A stretch of 33,835 nucleotides of DNA from an uncultured Microbacteriaceae bacterium (GCA_903857985.1 CAIOGW010000072.1:1-33835), one strand, 5' to 3'; shown: positions 23,219 through 31,617, numbered from the stretch's first letter. Program-made: numbers and translations. The notes: a model not told the origin generated them from the sequence alone.

Positions 23219-24608
23219 CCAGGCTCTCGATGCGACGAAGGTGGACACCGGGCCCCTCCCGCGCATGATGCGGATTCGCGAACCTCAGCGTATGCGCAAT
23301 GTGGAGCTCGGTCTCATCTCGGTGGCCTTCGGCATCAGTGCGCTTGCCTTGATTCTGGTTCAACTTGCCACGATGGGCGCCGTTCACGCGGGGATTTTTG
23401 CCATGTGCGCAATCATCGCGGCGCTCACGCTGCTCGTGCACGTTTGTTTGCGCTTCGTCGCTCCGCGAGCCGACGCGCTGATTGTGCCGATTGCTGTGAT
23501 GCTCAATGGCTTGGGAATCGCGGAAATTTATCGCATCGACCTTGCACTCGAAAACGTTGGCTGGGATTCGCTCGCCGTCCGACAGATTGCCTGGACCGCA
23601 CTGGCCCTCGCGGCAACTGTCGGCGTGATTCTCGTGGTGCGGTCACCGCGGTCGCTTCAGCGCTACACCTACACGGCCGGACTCATCGCCGTCATTCTCT
23701 TGCTCCTCCCCATGCTGCCGGGGCTTGGTGTTGAGGTAAACGGCGCTCGCGTCTGGATTCAATTGGGCGCGCTCACTTTCCAGCCGGGTGAGATTGCCAA
23801 GATCGCCCTGGGTGTATTTTTTGCCGGCTACCTCGTGCAACACCGCGACAGCCTCTCTATGGTCGGTACGCGTTTCGCGGGTCTGCGTTTTCCGCGTGGG
23901 CGCGACCTCGGGCCCATTCTGGCCGTGTGGGTCTTATCGATGTTGGTGATTGTTTTCCAGCGCGACCTCGGCACCGGGCTTCTCTACTTCGGGCTGTTCT
24001 TGGTGATGCTGTACGTTGCCACCGGGCGATTGTCCTGGGTGCTCATGGGCCTCGGCCTGTTCGTGGCCGGCGCGCTGGCCGCAAACCAGTTTCTGAGTTA
24101 CGTCCGTGACCGGTTCGCCAATTGGTACGACGCCTTCAACCCCAGTATCTACAACGCCGACGGCGGAAGTTACCAACTGGTTCAGGGCTTGTTTGGAATG
24201 GGGCACGGGGGGTTGTTCGGCACAGGGCTCGGCCAGGGCATGCCCTACATCACGCCGGTTTCTCAAAGCGACTACATCATTGCCAGCCTGGCCGAGGAGC
24301 TCGGGCTCGTCGGGCTGTTTGCCATTCTGTGTCTGATCGTGTTGCTCGTCTCTCGCGGGGCCCGCATTGGATTCGCCGCAACCGATGACTTTTCGAAGCT
24401 CCTCTCGATCGGGCTCGCCTTTGTTATTGCGTGGCAAACATTCCTCGTTATCGGAGGCGTGACGCGCATCATTCCCCTTACCGGGCTGACGACACCATTC
24501 ATGGCCGCGGGAGGAAGCTCGCTCGTGGCCAACTGGATGATCGTGGCGATTTTGCTGCGGCTGTCCGACGCGCAGTCTCGTGTGCCCCGGTTGGTGGTTG
24601 AGTCGTGA
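23211..24608 (+). CDS. rodA: SEDS-family peptidoglycan polymerase RodA/FtsW type
   Basis: 465 residues with about ten to twelve membrane helices. SEDS motifs are seen in NGARVWIQLGALTFQPGEIAKIALGVF, FQRDLGTGLLYFGLF and, near the end, IIPLTGLTTPFMAAGGSSLVANW. The cluster position beside pbpA identifies the RodA-like elongation/polar-growth polymerase rather than the division FtsW. It polymerises lipid II strands with the class B PBP encoded next. The start is GTG 23211, overlapping pstP (GTGAGTAA), and the stop overlaps pbpA (GTGA). Confidence 0.94.
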   Translation: MSNQALDATKVDTGPLPRMMRIREPQRMRNVELGLISVAFGISALALILVQLATMGAVHAGIFAMCAIIAALTLLVHVCLRFVAPRADALIVPIAVMLNGLGIAEIYRIDLALENVGWDSLAVRQIAWTALALAATVGVILVVRSPRSLQRYTYTAGLIAVILLLLPMLPGLGVEVNGARVWIQLGALTFQPGEIAKIALGVFFAGYLVQHRDSLSMVGTRFAGLRFPRGRDLGPILAVWVLSMLVIVFQRDLGTGLLYFGLFLVMLYVATGRLSWVLMGLGLFVAGALAANQFLSYVRDRFANWYDAFNPSIYNADGGSYQLVQGLFGMGHGGLFGTGLGQGMPYITPVSQSDYIIASLAEELGLVGLFAILCLIVLLVSRGARIGFAATDDFSKLLSIGLAFVIAWQTFLVIGGVTRIIPLTGLTTPFMAAGGSSLVANWMIVAILLRLSDAQSRVPRLVVES

Positions 24609-26059
24609 ACCGTGAATTGAAACGTGTCAGCGTTGTCATGCTGATTATGTTCTTGGGCCTGCTTGGCGCCGCAACGGTTATTCAGGTCGCTCAGGCTGAC
24701 AGCCTCGCCTCTGACGGTCGCAATACCCGAACCCTCTACGACAGCTTCCGGGCCCAGCGCGGGCCGATCATGGCTGGCGATACCGTGCTGGCTCAGTCGA
24801 TTCCGGTTGACGACGATTTTCGTTTCTTGCGTCAGTACGCAAACCCCCTGGTTTATGCGTCCATCACGGGGTTTTTCACGCTCAACCAGGGGCTTTCGGG
24901 CATTGAATCGAGCGAGAACTCCTACCTGACCGGTAACAACTCCTCCCAGTTCCTCGAGCAGATGAACAGCATCCTCACGGGTCGACCGTCCCAGGGCGCG
25001 TCTGTAAACCTCACGATCCGGCCGGACGTGCAGCAGGTCGCGTGGGATGCGCTCGGTGACTACCAGGGAGCGGTTGTCGTCACCGAAGTCGGTACGGGCA
25101 AGATTCTCGCCATGGTTTCCAAGCCATCGTTCGACCCCAACCTTCTCGCGGGGCACAACTCCGAGGCCGTGATCGCCTACTACGACGCTCTCGACAACGA
25201 TCCGTCGGAACCGCTGATCAATCGTCCCATCGGCGCGCTTAATCCGCCCGGGTCAACGTTCAAGCTGGTCACTGCCGCCGCGCTTCTCGAGTCGGGGCTG
25301 TACACACCCGAGAGCACCGTGCCGAACTTGGCACGCCTCCTCCTTCCCGGAACCGACGTCGAGATTCGTAACTCGGACGGTAAAACATGTGGGCCCGGTG
25401 AGCAGGTTTCTCTCTTTACGGCGGTATCGCTCTCGTGCAATGTGCCGTTGGCCCAGTTCGGAATGGCCCTTGGCTACAAACCCATCGTTGACATGGCAAA
25501 GAAGTTCGGCTTCAACCAATCTTTCGAGGTTCCCATGACTACTGCGCGCAGCTACATCCCACAGGTGATGGATGAGCCCCAAACAGCCCTCGCCTCATTT
25601 GGTCAGTTCGACGTGCGAGCAACGCCCCTGCAGGTGGCGCTGATCTCGGCGGCGATTGCGAACGGCGGCGTCGAAATGTATCCGACCCTGATTGAGAGCA
25701 TCACGGCAAGCGACCTGCGCCCCATCTCCGCCTTCACGCCGCGCGAGTATTCTCGGCCGATCAGTGCCGAAACGGCGGCACAGATCACCGCCATGATGCA
25801 GTCAAGTGTCAGCAACGGAGCGGCAACTAATGCCAGTATTGACAATGTCAGTGTTGCGGGTAAAACCGGTACCGCCGAAAACGGTCCGGGCGAACCATTC
25901 ACACTGTGGTTCACCGGTTTCGCCCCCACAACAGGCGAACCAAAATACGCAATAACCGTGGTCGTAGAAAACGGCGGCGGCATGGGAACCAACGGATACG
26001 GAAACCTAATTGCGGCACCCATCGCGCGTGCCGTTCTAGAGGCGGTGCTACAAAAATGA
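24605..26059 (+). CDS. pbpA: Class B penicillin-binding protein PbpA (transpeptidase)
   Basis: 484 residues. An N-terminal signal anchor (about 10-28) precedes a dimerisation/pedestal region with RTLYDSFRAQRGPI, then the transpeptidase domain. The nucleophile Ser is in NPPGSTFKL (about residue 216), the second motif is SLSCN and the third is KTGTAE (about 419). It crosslinks peptidoglycan outside the membrane as partner of RodA. The GTG start overlaps rodA and the stop overlaps pknA (ATGA). Length and motif spacing are normal for actinobacterial PbpA. Confidence 0.95.
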   Translation: MNRELKRVSVVMLIMFLGLLGAATVIQVAQADSLASDGRNTRTLYDSFRAQRGPIMAGDTVLAQSIPVDDDFRFLRQYANPLVYASITGFFTLNQGLSGIESSENSYLTGNNSSQFLEQMNSILTGRPSQGASVNLTIRPDVQQVAWDALGDYQGAVVVTEVGTGKILAMVSKPSFDPNLLAGHNSEAVIAYYDALDNDPSEPLINRPIGALNPPGSTFKLVTAAALLESGLYTPESTVPNLARLLLPGTDVEIRNSDGKTCGPGEQVSLFTAVSLSCNVPLAQFGMALGYKPIVDMAKKFGFNQSFEVPMTTARSYIPQVMDEPQTALASFGQFDVRATPLQVALISAAIANGGVEMYPTLIESITASDLRPISAFTPREYSRPISAETAAQITAMMQSSVSNGAATNASIDNVSVAGKTGTAENGPGEPFTLWFTGFAPTTGEPKYAITVVVENGGGMGTNGYGNLIAAPIARAVLEAVLQK

Positions 26060-27711
26060 GGCCTTCAGCTGGTATGAACTTCGGCGGTCGCTACGAGCTC
26101 GAGTCGCGCATCGCCGTTGGCGGAATGGGCGAAGTGTGGCAAGCCACCGACACCGTCATTGGGCGACACGTCGCCATCAAAATCTTGAAAGATGAGTTTC
26201 TTGGCGACCCCGGCTTTCTCGAACGTTTCCGTGCGGAGGCCCGTCACGCTGCCCTCGTGAACCATGAGGGAATTGCCAACGTGTACGACTACGGGGAGGA
26301 AGACGGAAGCGCCTACCTCGTCATGGAACTCGTCCCCGGCGAGCCGCTGTCGTCCATCATCGAGCGTGAAAAGACGCTGTCCATTGATCGTGTGCTCGAC
26401 ATCGTGGGACAAACCGCGGCTGCTCTTCAAGCGGCTCACGCTGCTGGGCTGGTTCACCGCGACATCAAGCCCGGAAACATGCTCATTACGCCCGAGGGTA
26501 GGGTAAAAATCACCGACTTCGGTATCGCTCGCATTGCCGACCAGGTCCCCCTCACCGCCACGGGTCAGGTCATGGGAACGGTTCAGTACCTCTCCCCAGA
26601 GCAGGCAAGTGGCCACGCAGCTAGCCCCTCAACCGACGTCTATTCGCTGGGCATCGTCGCTTACGAGTGCCTGACCGGAAAGCGCCCCTTCTCTGGGGAG
26701 TCCCAAGTCGCGATTGCGATGTCACACATCAATGACGCACCGCCGCCACTGCCCGATACCATCGCCGAACCCGTTCGCAACCTTGTGATGAGTTGCATCG
26801 CGAAGCGACCGGAAGATCGGCCCGCATCGTCGGCCCATCTCGCTCGCGCCTGCCAAGCCCTTCGACGCGGCGACGTTCAAGGCGCCGCTGCTGCGGTGCC
26901 CGAAATCTTGGGCGGTCTCGCCCCTGACGACGCAACTATGGTGATGCCGCGCACCGCAGAAACGGGCGCGACCACCGTATTGAGCATGCCGGATTCGATC
27001 GAAAAGACGCCACATCCGAAGAAGCGCAATCCTTGGACATGGCCGCTGATAGCGCTGGGTGGCGTTCTCGTGATCGTGCTTGTGGGATCACTCATTGCGC
27101 TGTTCACCGGCAGTGGCCCCCAGCCTGGGCCCACCACGAGCGCGCCTCCGACAAGTTCGACTCCGACGGCATCGCCAACAAAGAAGCCCACCAAAACACC
27201 CACACCCACTCCTACGGCGGCGGCCATTCCCACCGACCTTGTGGGCAAAAACATTGACGCCGTCGAGGCTCAGCTCAAAGCCGCCGGTTGGAAGACCATC
27301 ACCCGTGAGAGCATTGGCGCCGCCCACTATTCGGAAGACGTGTTTACCGTTTCCTACGTTTCGGCTACGGGAATCACGCCCTTCAGTGATCCCATCAACC
27401 TAAAGTTCTATGAGAACACACCCTCGCTCAGCACTCCCGGCGTTGCCGTATTGACCGGCGGCGGCCCTGTCGCCACGGGTAGTTCGTTTGTTGTGTCGTG
27501 GACCGATTACACGTGTCCCGTCTCATTCAACGTGGTCAGCTACACCGTGACGTTTAACGGAGCGGCCATTTCGCCCGCCAACCCGCCCGGAGTGACCACC
27601 GTGACGCTCACAGCCCCCACCACTGCGGGCACATACAACATGACGTACGTCGTGAAATGTGACGGAGTGAACTCGCCGGCGGCATCGAGCCTCCCGATTA
27701 TCGTGACCTAG
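26056..27711 (+). CDS. pknA: Ser/Thr protein kinase PknA with unusual extracellular Ig-like tail
   Basis: 551 residues from ATG 26056, which overlaps the pbpA stop; the 601-residue track ORF starts in pbpA. The kinase domain (about 13-270) is intact: IAVGGMGEV loop, Lys42 in VAIK, HRDIKPGN with Asp136, DFG at 154-156. A basic juxtamembrane stretch, a membrane helix (about 329-350) and a Thr/Pro/Ser linker follow. The outside part has one degenerate PASTA-like unit (391-455, VGKNIDAVEAQLKAAGW) and a beta-rich Ig-like domain (about 458-551) with Cys487 and Cys535 placed to form a disulfide. Mycobacterial PknA lacks such a sensor. It is probably the active kinase of this cluster. Confidence 0.93.
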   Translation: MRPSAGMNFGGRYELESRIAVGGMGEVWQATDTVIGRHVAIKILKDEFLGDPGFLERFRAEARHAALVNHEGIANVYDYGEEDGSAYLVMELVPGEPLSSIIEREKTLSIDRVLDIVGQTAAALQAAHAAGLVHRDIKPGNMLITPEGRVKITDFGIARIADQVPLTATGQVMGTVQYLSPEQASGHAASPSTDVYSLGIVAYECLTGKRPFSGESQVAIAMSHINDAPPPLPDTIAEPVRNLVMSCIAKRPEDRPASSAHLARACQALRRGDVQGAAAAVPEILGGLAPDDATMVMPRTAETGATTVLSMPDSIEKTPHPKKRNPWTWPLIALGGVLVIVLVGSLIALFTGSGPQPGPTTSAPPTSSTPTASPTKKPTKTPTPTPTAAAIPTDLVGKNIDAVEAQLKAAGWKTITRESIGAAHYSEDVFTVSYVSATGITPFSDPINLKFYENTPSLSTPGVAVLTGGGPVATGSSFVVSWTDYTCPVSFNVVSYTVTFNGAAISPANPPGVTTVTLTAPTTAGTYNMTYVVKCDGVNSPAASSLPIIVT

Positions 27712-27722
27712 ATCGGATTTTT

Positions 27723-29528
27723 GTGAACGAGACGCCGCTCATCGCTGGGCGCTACCGCATTACCGGTCTCCTCGGTCAGGGCATGTTTACCGATGTGTAC
27801 AAGGCGGACGACACGGTTTTGGATCGAAAGGTGGCAATCAAGGTTCTCAAGCTTGAGCTGTCCCGCGATCCTCGCGTTGTTGAACGTTTCACTCAGGATG
27901 CGCGTTTCTCAACCGAACTCATTCACGAAAACATTGCGCACGTACTCGATGTTGGCTCGGCGACATTCGATTCCTCGCCTACCGTCGAGCGGCCGTTTAT
28001 CATCGTGGAGCGCATCTCAGGTCTTGCCCTCACCGATCTCCTCGCTCGCGGGGCGCTCAAACCCGCCGAGGCTTGTCGTATTGCCGACAATGTACTCGCT
28101 GCTCTTGATGTTGCTCACCGCAGGGGAATCACACACCAGGGCATCACTCCCAATAACGTGCTCATTTCAACAAGCGGTTTGGCAAAGTTAAGCGATGTCG
28201 GGCTTTCGGCGGGAGTGCGGGACGCAGCGGGGCTTAGGGTGCCGCAAGACGCGGTCGAGTGGCGAGCACCGGAGTTGGCGACCGGAGCTTCGGCCGATGT
28301 GCGCGCGGACCTGTATTCGGTCGGTGTGCTTTTGTTCACGATGTTGACGGGCGAGGTTCCTTTTCCGGGCGGCTATGCCGGTTCTCGTGCTCCCATGGCG
28401 TCGAGCCTCAACGATCGCGTTCCGGTTGCCCTCAACCTTGTTGTCGCCCGTGCGCTCGAGCCACAACCGCAGTCACGATTTGCCACCTCGGCCGACTTTC
28501 GTGCTGCTCTAGATGGCGTGATTGCCGGTCTCCAGGGCTTGACGGTTACCGAGGCTGACGTGCCCGTGGCCGGCGTCCTCCCGGCTGCTGTTCCGGCACC
28601 CGCTCCGGTACTGACAGGAGCGCTCAGAACGGGGTCTGTTTCAGGCACTGCGCAGATTCTTTCCGATCGAATGGGTACGGACCTTCCGCCGACCGAGCGC
28701 ATGAGCGCTGTTGCCCAGACGGAGACCGACAAACTTGTCTTGCTCTTTGGGCGCAACGCTGTTTCCGCCTCAAGGGAATTCGAAGCCAGCGTCCCGCAGA
28801 AGGGCAGGCAGCGTGGCCGTGTCGTTCTCGGTCTGGTCGTCAGCCTGGTCTTTGTCATAGCCATTTCCATGGTCACGCTCTGGGTGTTGAACATTAAGCC
28901 GGTTGATTTCTTCCCCACGTCGGCGCGCACAATTCCCAATGTTGTGGGTTTTGACTACACCAAGGCTGCCTCCGCCATCACGAAGGTTGGCTTAACTCCC
29001 GTGCGCGTTGACGAGCCAAACGCCAAGGTCCCCGTGGGAGCTGTCATTCGAACTGACCCGAACGCCAAGAAAGAGGTCGATATCGGGACGCGCGTGACCG
29101 TCTATGTGTCTTCTGGCTTGTCCGAGGTTCTCATTCCCAACGTCTCCGGAATGACGGTAGAGCAGGCAACAATTGAGCTCAAAAAGCTCGGGCTTATCAT
29201 CGGGGCCAACGCCAAGGGAAACTCGGCAACGATTGCCCAAGGCGCAGTGGTCGCCACGACGCCTGTGGCAGGAGCCCTGGCAAAGACCGGGGCTTCCGTA
29301 AGCCTCGTTATTTCATCTGGTCAGGTGACTATCCCCGATCTGACCGGGATGACCGTAGACGCGGCGGCCAACCTTTTGGGTGGGTCTGACATTATGATTA
29401 CACCGTCCCTCCAGGCAGATACCAGTTGCCGTATCGGCGCCGGTGGAGTCATCGTAACGTCACAATCGGTAGCTCCCGGCGATACCCCGGCAGGCACCGC
29501 GATTACGCTGACGTATTGTGCTGGATAA
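27723..29528 (+). CDS. pknB: PknB-like PASTA protein with a degenerate (pseudokinase) domain
   Basis: 601 residues from GTG 27723. The kinase fold is recognisable (LLGQGMFTDVYKA, VAIK Lys40, SDVG with Asp158, WRAPEL), but the catalytic loop reads HQGITPNN in place of HRDxKPxN: the base Asp is Gly140 and the Lys is Thr142. The helix-C Glu is also apparently Asp. A membrane helix lies near 361-385, then three PASTA repeats (about 400-601) that in PknB bind muropeptides/lipid II; the last has Cys569 and Cys599. Catalysis looks lost while ATP-site and sensor features remain, so it may act as a receptor or scaffold for PknA. It ends 26 nt inside convergent trpG. Confidence 0.9.
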   Translation: MNETPLIAGRYRITGLLGQGMFTDVYKADDTVLDRKVAIKVLKLELSRDPRVVERFTQDARFSTELIHENIAHVLDVGSATFDSSPTVERPFIIVERISGLALTDLLARGALKPAEACRIADNVLAALDVAHRRGITHQGITPNNVLISTSGLAKLSDVGLSAGVRDAAGLRVPQDAVEWRAPELATGASADVRADLYSVGVLLFTMLTGEVPFPGGYAGSRAPMASSLNDRVPVALNLVVARALEPQPQSRFATSADFRAALDGVIAGLQGLTVTEADVPVAGVLPAAVPAPAPVLTGALRTGSVSGTAQILSDRMGTDLPPTERMSAVAQTETDKLVLLFGRNAVSASREFEASVPQKGRQRGRVVLGLVVSLVFVIAISMVTLWVLNIKPVDFFPTSARTIPNVVGFDYTKAASAITKVGLTPVRVDEPNAKVPVGAVIRTDPNAKKEVDIGTRVTVYVSSGLSEVLIPNVSGMTVEQATIELKKLGLIIGANAKGNSATIAQGAVVATTPVAGALAKTGASVSLVISSGQVTIPDLTGMTVDAAANLLGGSDIMITPSLQADTSCRIGAGGVIVTSQSVAPGDTPAGTAITLTYCAG

Positions 29529-30150
29529 GCGGGTTCTTGGTCCGAGCTAGTTCGGCGGCTCCTGTCAGGCCAAGGCTTTCGAGCCAATTGCCCAACATGA
29601 GATACCCGCCCTCGGTCAACACCGATTCTGGATGAAATTGAACACCGTGGATGGGCGCAGTCGTGTGGCGTAACCCCATGATCACGCCGCCGGCGGTGCG
29701 GCTCGTCACCACAAGTTCCGGTGGCACCGTGCCGTCGACCACGGCGAGCGAGTGATACCTGGTGGCGCTAAACGGTTGTCCAACGCCGCGATAAAAATCG
29801 CTGTCATCGTGCCGGATTTCTGATGTCTTACCGTGCATGAGCTCTTCGGCATTCGTGACCGTCGCACCAAACGCCTCGGCGATCGCCTGATGGCCGAGGC
29901 ACACACCCAGCAAGGGTTTGTTAGCGCGTTCGGCAGCCCTCACGATCGCTATGGATACTCCCGCGTCCGACGGCTTTCCCGGACCCGGAGAGACCAGCAC
30001 GCCGTCGTAGTCGGCAATCACGTTGTCGACATCTGCGGCCAGGATGGCATCATTCCGAATCACGTGCGTCTCGGCACCCAGTTCATTCAGATAACCGTTC
30101 AGCGTATAGACAAAGCTGTCGTAGTTGTCGACGACGAGGATGCGCGTCAC
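29503..30150 (-). CDS. trpG: Glutamine amidotransferase subunit, anthranilate/aminodeoxychorismate synthase component II
   Basis: 215 residues of the class I amidotransferase family. The opening MTRILVVDNYDSFVYTLNGYL is typical of TrpG/PabA; the catalytic triad is Cys84 in GVCLGHQ with His173 and Glu175 in QFHPES. It supplies ammonia to chorismate in tryptophan or folate synthesis. No partner synthase (TrpE/PabB) is in the window, so the pathway is not fixed; the orphan copy beside pknB is common in actinobacteria. The GTG start overlaps the stop of the small membrane gene (GTGA), and the 3' end overlaps pknB tail to tail by 26 bp. Confidence 0.93.
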   Translation of the reverse strand: MTRILVVDNYDSFVYTLNGYLNELGAETHVIRNDAILAADVDNVIADYDGVLVSPGPGKPSDAGVSIAIVRAAERANKPLLGVCLGHQAIAEAFGATVTNAEELMHGKTSEIRHDDSDFYRGVGQPFSATRYHSLAVVDGTVPPELVVTSRTAGGVIMGLRHTTAPIHGVQFHPESVLTEGGYLMLGNWLESLGLTGAAELARTKNPLIQHNTSA

Positions 30151-30302
30151 GATGCCACGACCACAGATTGAGTGAGAACGCTATCGACCCAGGGAAAGAG
30201 GAAGAAGATCAGCGCAGCGAGAACTGCCAGGGCGCCGGAAACGACGATAAGAATCCGCGCCCAGAGAGGGCCGGGCAGAACTTTCCACAGGGTTACATAC
30301 AC
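30147..30302 (-). CDS. Small single-pass membrane protein between sortase and trpG (not in the ORF track)
   Basis: A 51-codon ORF read directly: V/MYVTLWKVLPGPLWARIL, then a membrane helix (about residues 16-37) and a short tail FPWVDSVLTQSVVVAS. The GTG start at 30302 lies 7 nt after the sortase stop and its own stop overlaps the trpG GTG (GTGA), which strongly supports translation. The track omits it because it is under 60 residues. The WKVLPGP start and PWVD after the helix look like conserved features. Its function is unknown; it may be an envelope or assembly factor given the neighbouring sortase and division genes. Confidence 0.8.
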   Translation of the reverse strand: MYVTLWKVLPGPLWARILIVVSGALAVLAALIFFLFPWVDSVLTQSVVVAS

Positions 30303-30309
30303 CGTCTCA

Positions 30310-31260
30310 TTATGCCTTTACCATCGATGCGATTTCTTTGGGCGGGCCAGCATCTTTAGGTTGCCAGCCCACCATAACGGCATAGGTGATGAGTCGCTCG
30401 GCGTTGCCCAATTCGGGGTTGCAGGTGGTGATGGTCATCACACTTTGTCCGTCAACGGCGGTATTTGCGCCGCCGGGAACGGCGTTGACCACTTCGACCT
30501 GACTGGGCTTAACGTATTCGGTGTTGCGAACGCGGTACTCGTAGTAGCCGCTTGCCGTTTGTAGGACGATGAGGTCTCCGGTGCGCAGCGTGGGGGCTGA
30601 CAGGAACGGGCTGCCGTACCCTGAACGGTGAACCGCCAAGGCAACGTTTCCCGGTTCCCCCGGAAGTTGCGAGTCGGAGTAGCGACCAAAGTATCCGCGG
30701 TTTAGCGTGCTTTCCGGTTCGACACCCTCAGCGGCAACCTTGACGTAATCGTTGCCAAATCGAGGGATGTAGATATTGGCAAAGACCTCGCCGTTTGCCG
30801 GCTTACTCATAACCGGCGCCGGCCCGAAGTCGACCACCGCTGCTTCCGATGACGTCGAAGTGGACGTCGACGACGATGTCCACTTAGCCGCGTTTTCCTC
30901 GGCAACAGCTGCCGACTCATTGGTGATGATGACGTCATTGATCCACAGCTGCCATCCGAGGAACAACATGACAATCACGCCGAGCGTGATGAGGGTTTCA
31001 CCAACAACACCCAAGCCGCGAGAGAACCCGCGCGATAACAAGAAGCTGCGAAGGGTAGCCCCCGCGGGTTTTTCTTTCTTGTTATTCGTTGCCTTGTCAC
31101 CCGCCGCAGTTTCGTCGGCCGCGGCTGTCTCCGCGATTACGTCAAAGACGCGATGGAATGCAATAGACTCCACCGCAGCCTCGATGGCCGCGTCACCAGC
31201 GGGCGCCTTCGATCCGGCCTCGTCGGGAGTTGGTGCATCGTCTGGGTGGTGCTCGGTCAC
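30310..31260 (-). CDS. Class E sortase
   Basis: 316 residues. A long Ala/Glu/Asp-rich cytoplasmic N-terminus (about 80 residues), a membrane helix (86-106), a Ser/Thr-rich linker, then the sortase domain with catalytic His211 (ALAVHRSGY), Cys280 (TITTC) and Arg289 (NAERLITY). Class E sortases of actinobacteria attach LAxTG-type surface proteins to peptidoglycan; no substrate with a sorting signal is in the window. The start is GTG 31260, with TAGACT 7 nt upstream and no Shine-Dalgarno, so probably leaderless. It heads a unit with the 51-residue protein and trpG and is divergent from crgA. Confidence 0.93.
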   Translation of the reverse strand: MTEHHPDDAPTPDEAGSKAPAGDAAIEAAVESIAFHRVFDVIAETAAADETAAGDKATNNKKEKPAGATLRSFLLSRGFSRGLGVVGETLITLGVIVMLFLGWQLWINDVIITNESAAVAEENAAKWTSSSTSTSTSSEAAVVDFGPAPVMSKPANGEVFANIYIPRFGNDYVKVAAEGVEPESTLNRGYFGRYSDSQLPGEPGNVALAVHRSGYGSPFLSAPTLRTGDLIVLQTASGYYEYRVRNTEYVKPSQVEVVNAVPGGANTAVDGQSVMTITTCNPELGNAERLITYAVMVGWQPKDAGPPKEIASMVKA

Positions 31261-31267
31261 GGTGGTA

Positions 31268-31325
31268 AGTCTACCGCCGGGCTGTAACTGACTCTGTGCC
31301 TGGTCTGTGAACCACCGGCTATACT
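31268..31325. promoter_or_regulatory. Divergent promoter region of sortase and crgA
   Basis: For the sortase, TAGACT (31268-31273, minus) ends 7 nt before its GTG. For crgA, TATACT (31320-31325, plus) ends 9 nt before its ATG, with GGAG in between. The whole spacer is 74 nt. No clear -35 boxes are seen for either. Confidence 0.5.
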
Positions 31326-31334
31326 CGTGGAGTT

Positions 31335-31568
31335 ATGGCAAAGTCACGCGCACCCCAGCCCCGTAAGTCTCGCGACACCGAGGGAAGCCCAAATCCCGTT
31401 TGGTACAAGCCAGTGATGTTTGGCTTCATGCTCCTCGGTCTCGTGTGGATCATCGTTTTCTACATCTCGCAGGCGACCCTCCCCCTAGCCGCACTGGGGC
31501 AGTGGAACATTCTGGTCGGCTTTGGAATCGCCTTTATCGGCTTCCTGATGACCACGCGGTGGCGCTAG
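31335..31568 (+). CDS. crgA: Cell division protein CrgA
   Basis: 77 residues, the usual CrgA size. A basic cytoplasmic N-terminus (MAKSRAPQPRKSRD) is followed by NPVWYKPVMFGFMLLGLVWIIVFYI, the family signature and first membrane helix, then a second helix and the end FLMTTRWR. CrgA interacts with FtsZ, FtsQ, FtsI and related proteins and coordinates septum formation and wall synthesis in actinobacteria. The ATG at 31335 has GGAG very close upstream. Its 3' spacer to the rhomboid gene holds the tandem DnaA boxes. Confidence 0.97.
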   Translation: MAKSRAPQPRKSRDTEGSPNPVWYKPVMFGFMLLGLVWIIVFYISQATLPLAALGQWNILVGFGIAFIGFLMTTRWR

Positions 31569-31576
31569 CACTGATT

Positions 31577-31617
31577 ACACGCGTGTGATTCTCCGCATGT
31601 GGATAACCTGTGGATAA
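31577..31617. promoter_or_regulatory. Two perfect tandem DnaA boxes next to a 10-bp palindrome
   Basis: TGTGGATAA, the complement of the DnaA box TTATCCACA, occurs exactly at 31598-31606 and again at 31609-31617, same orientation, 11 bp apart. The perfect palindrome ACACGCGTGT (31577-31586) lies just before. All are in the 65-nt convergent gap between crgA and rhomboid, where no promoter is expected. Confidence 0.7.
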
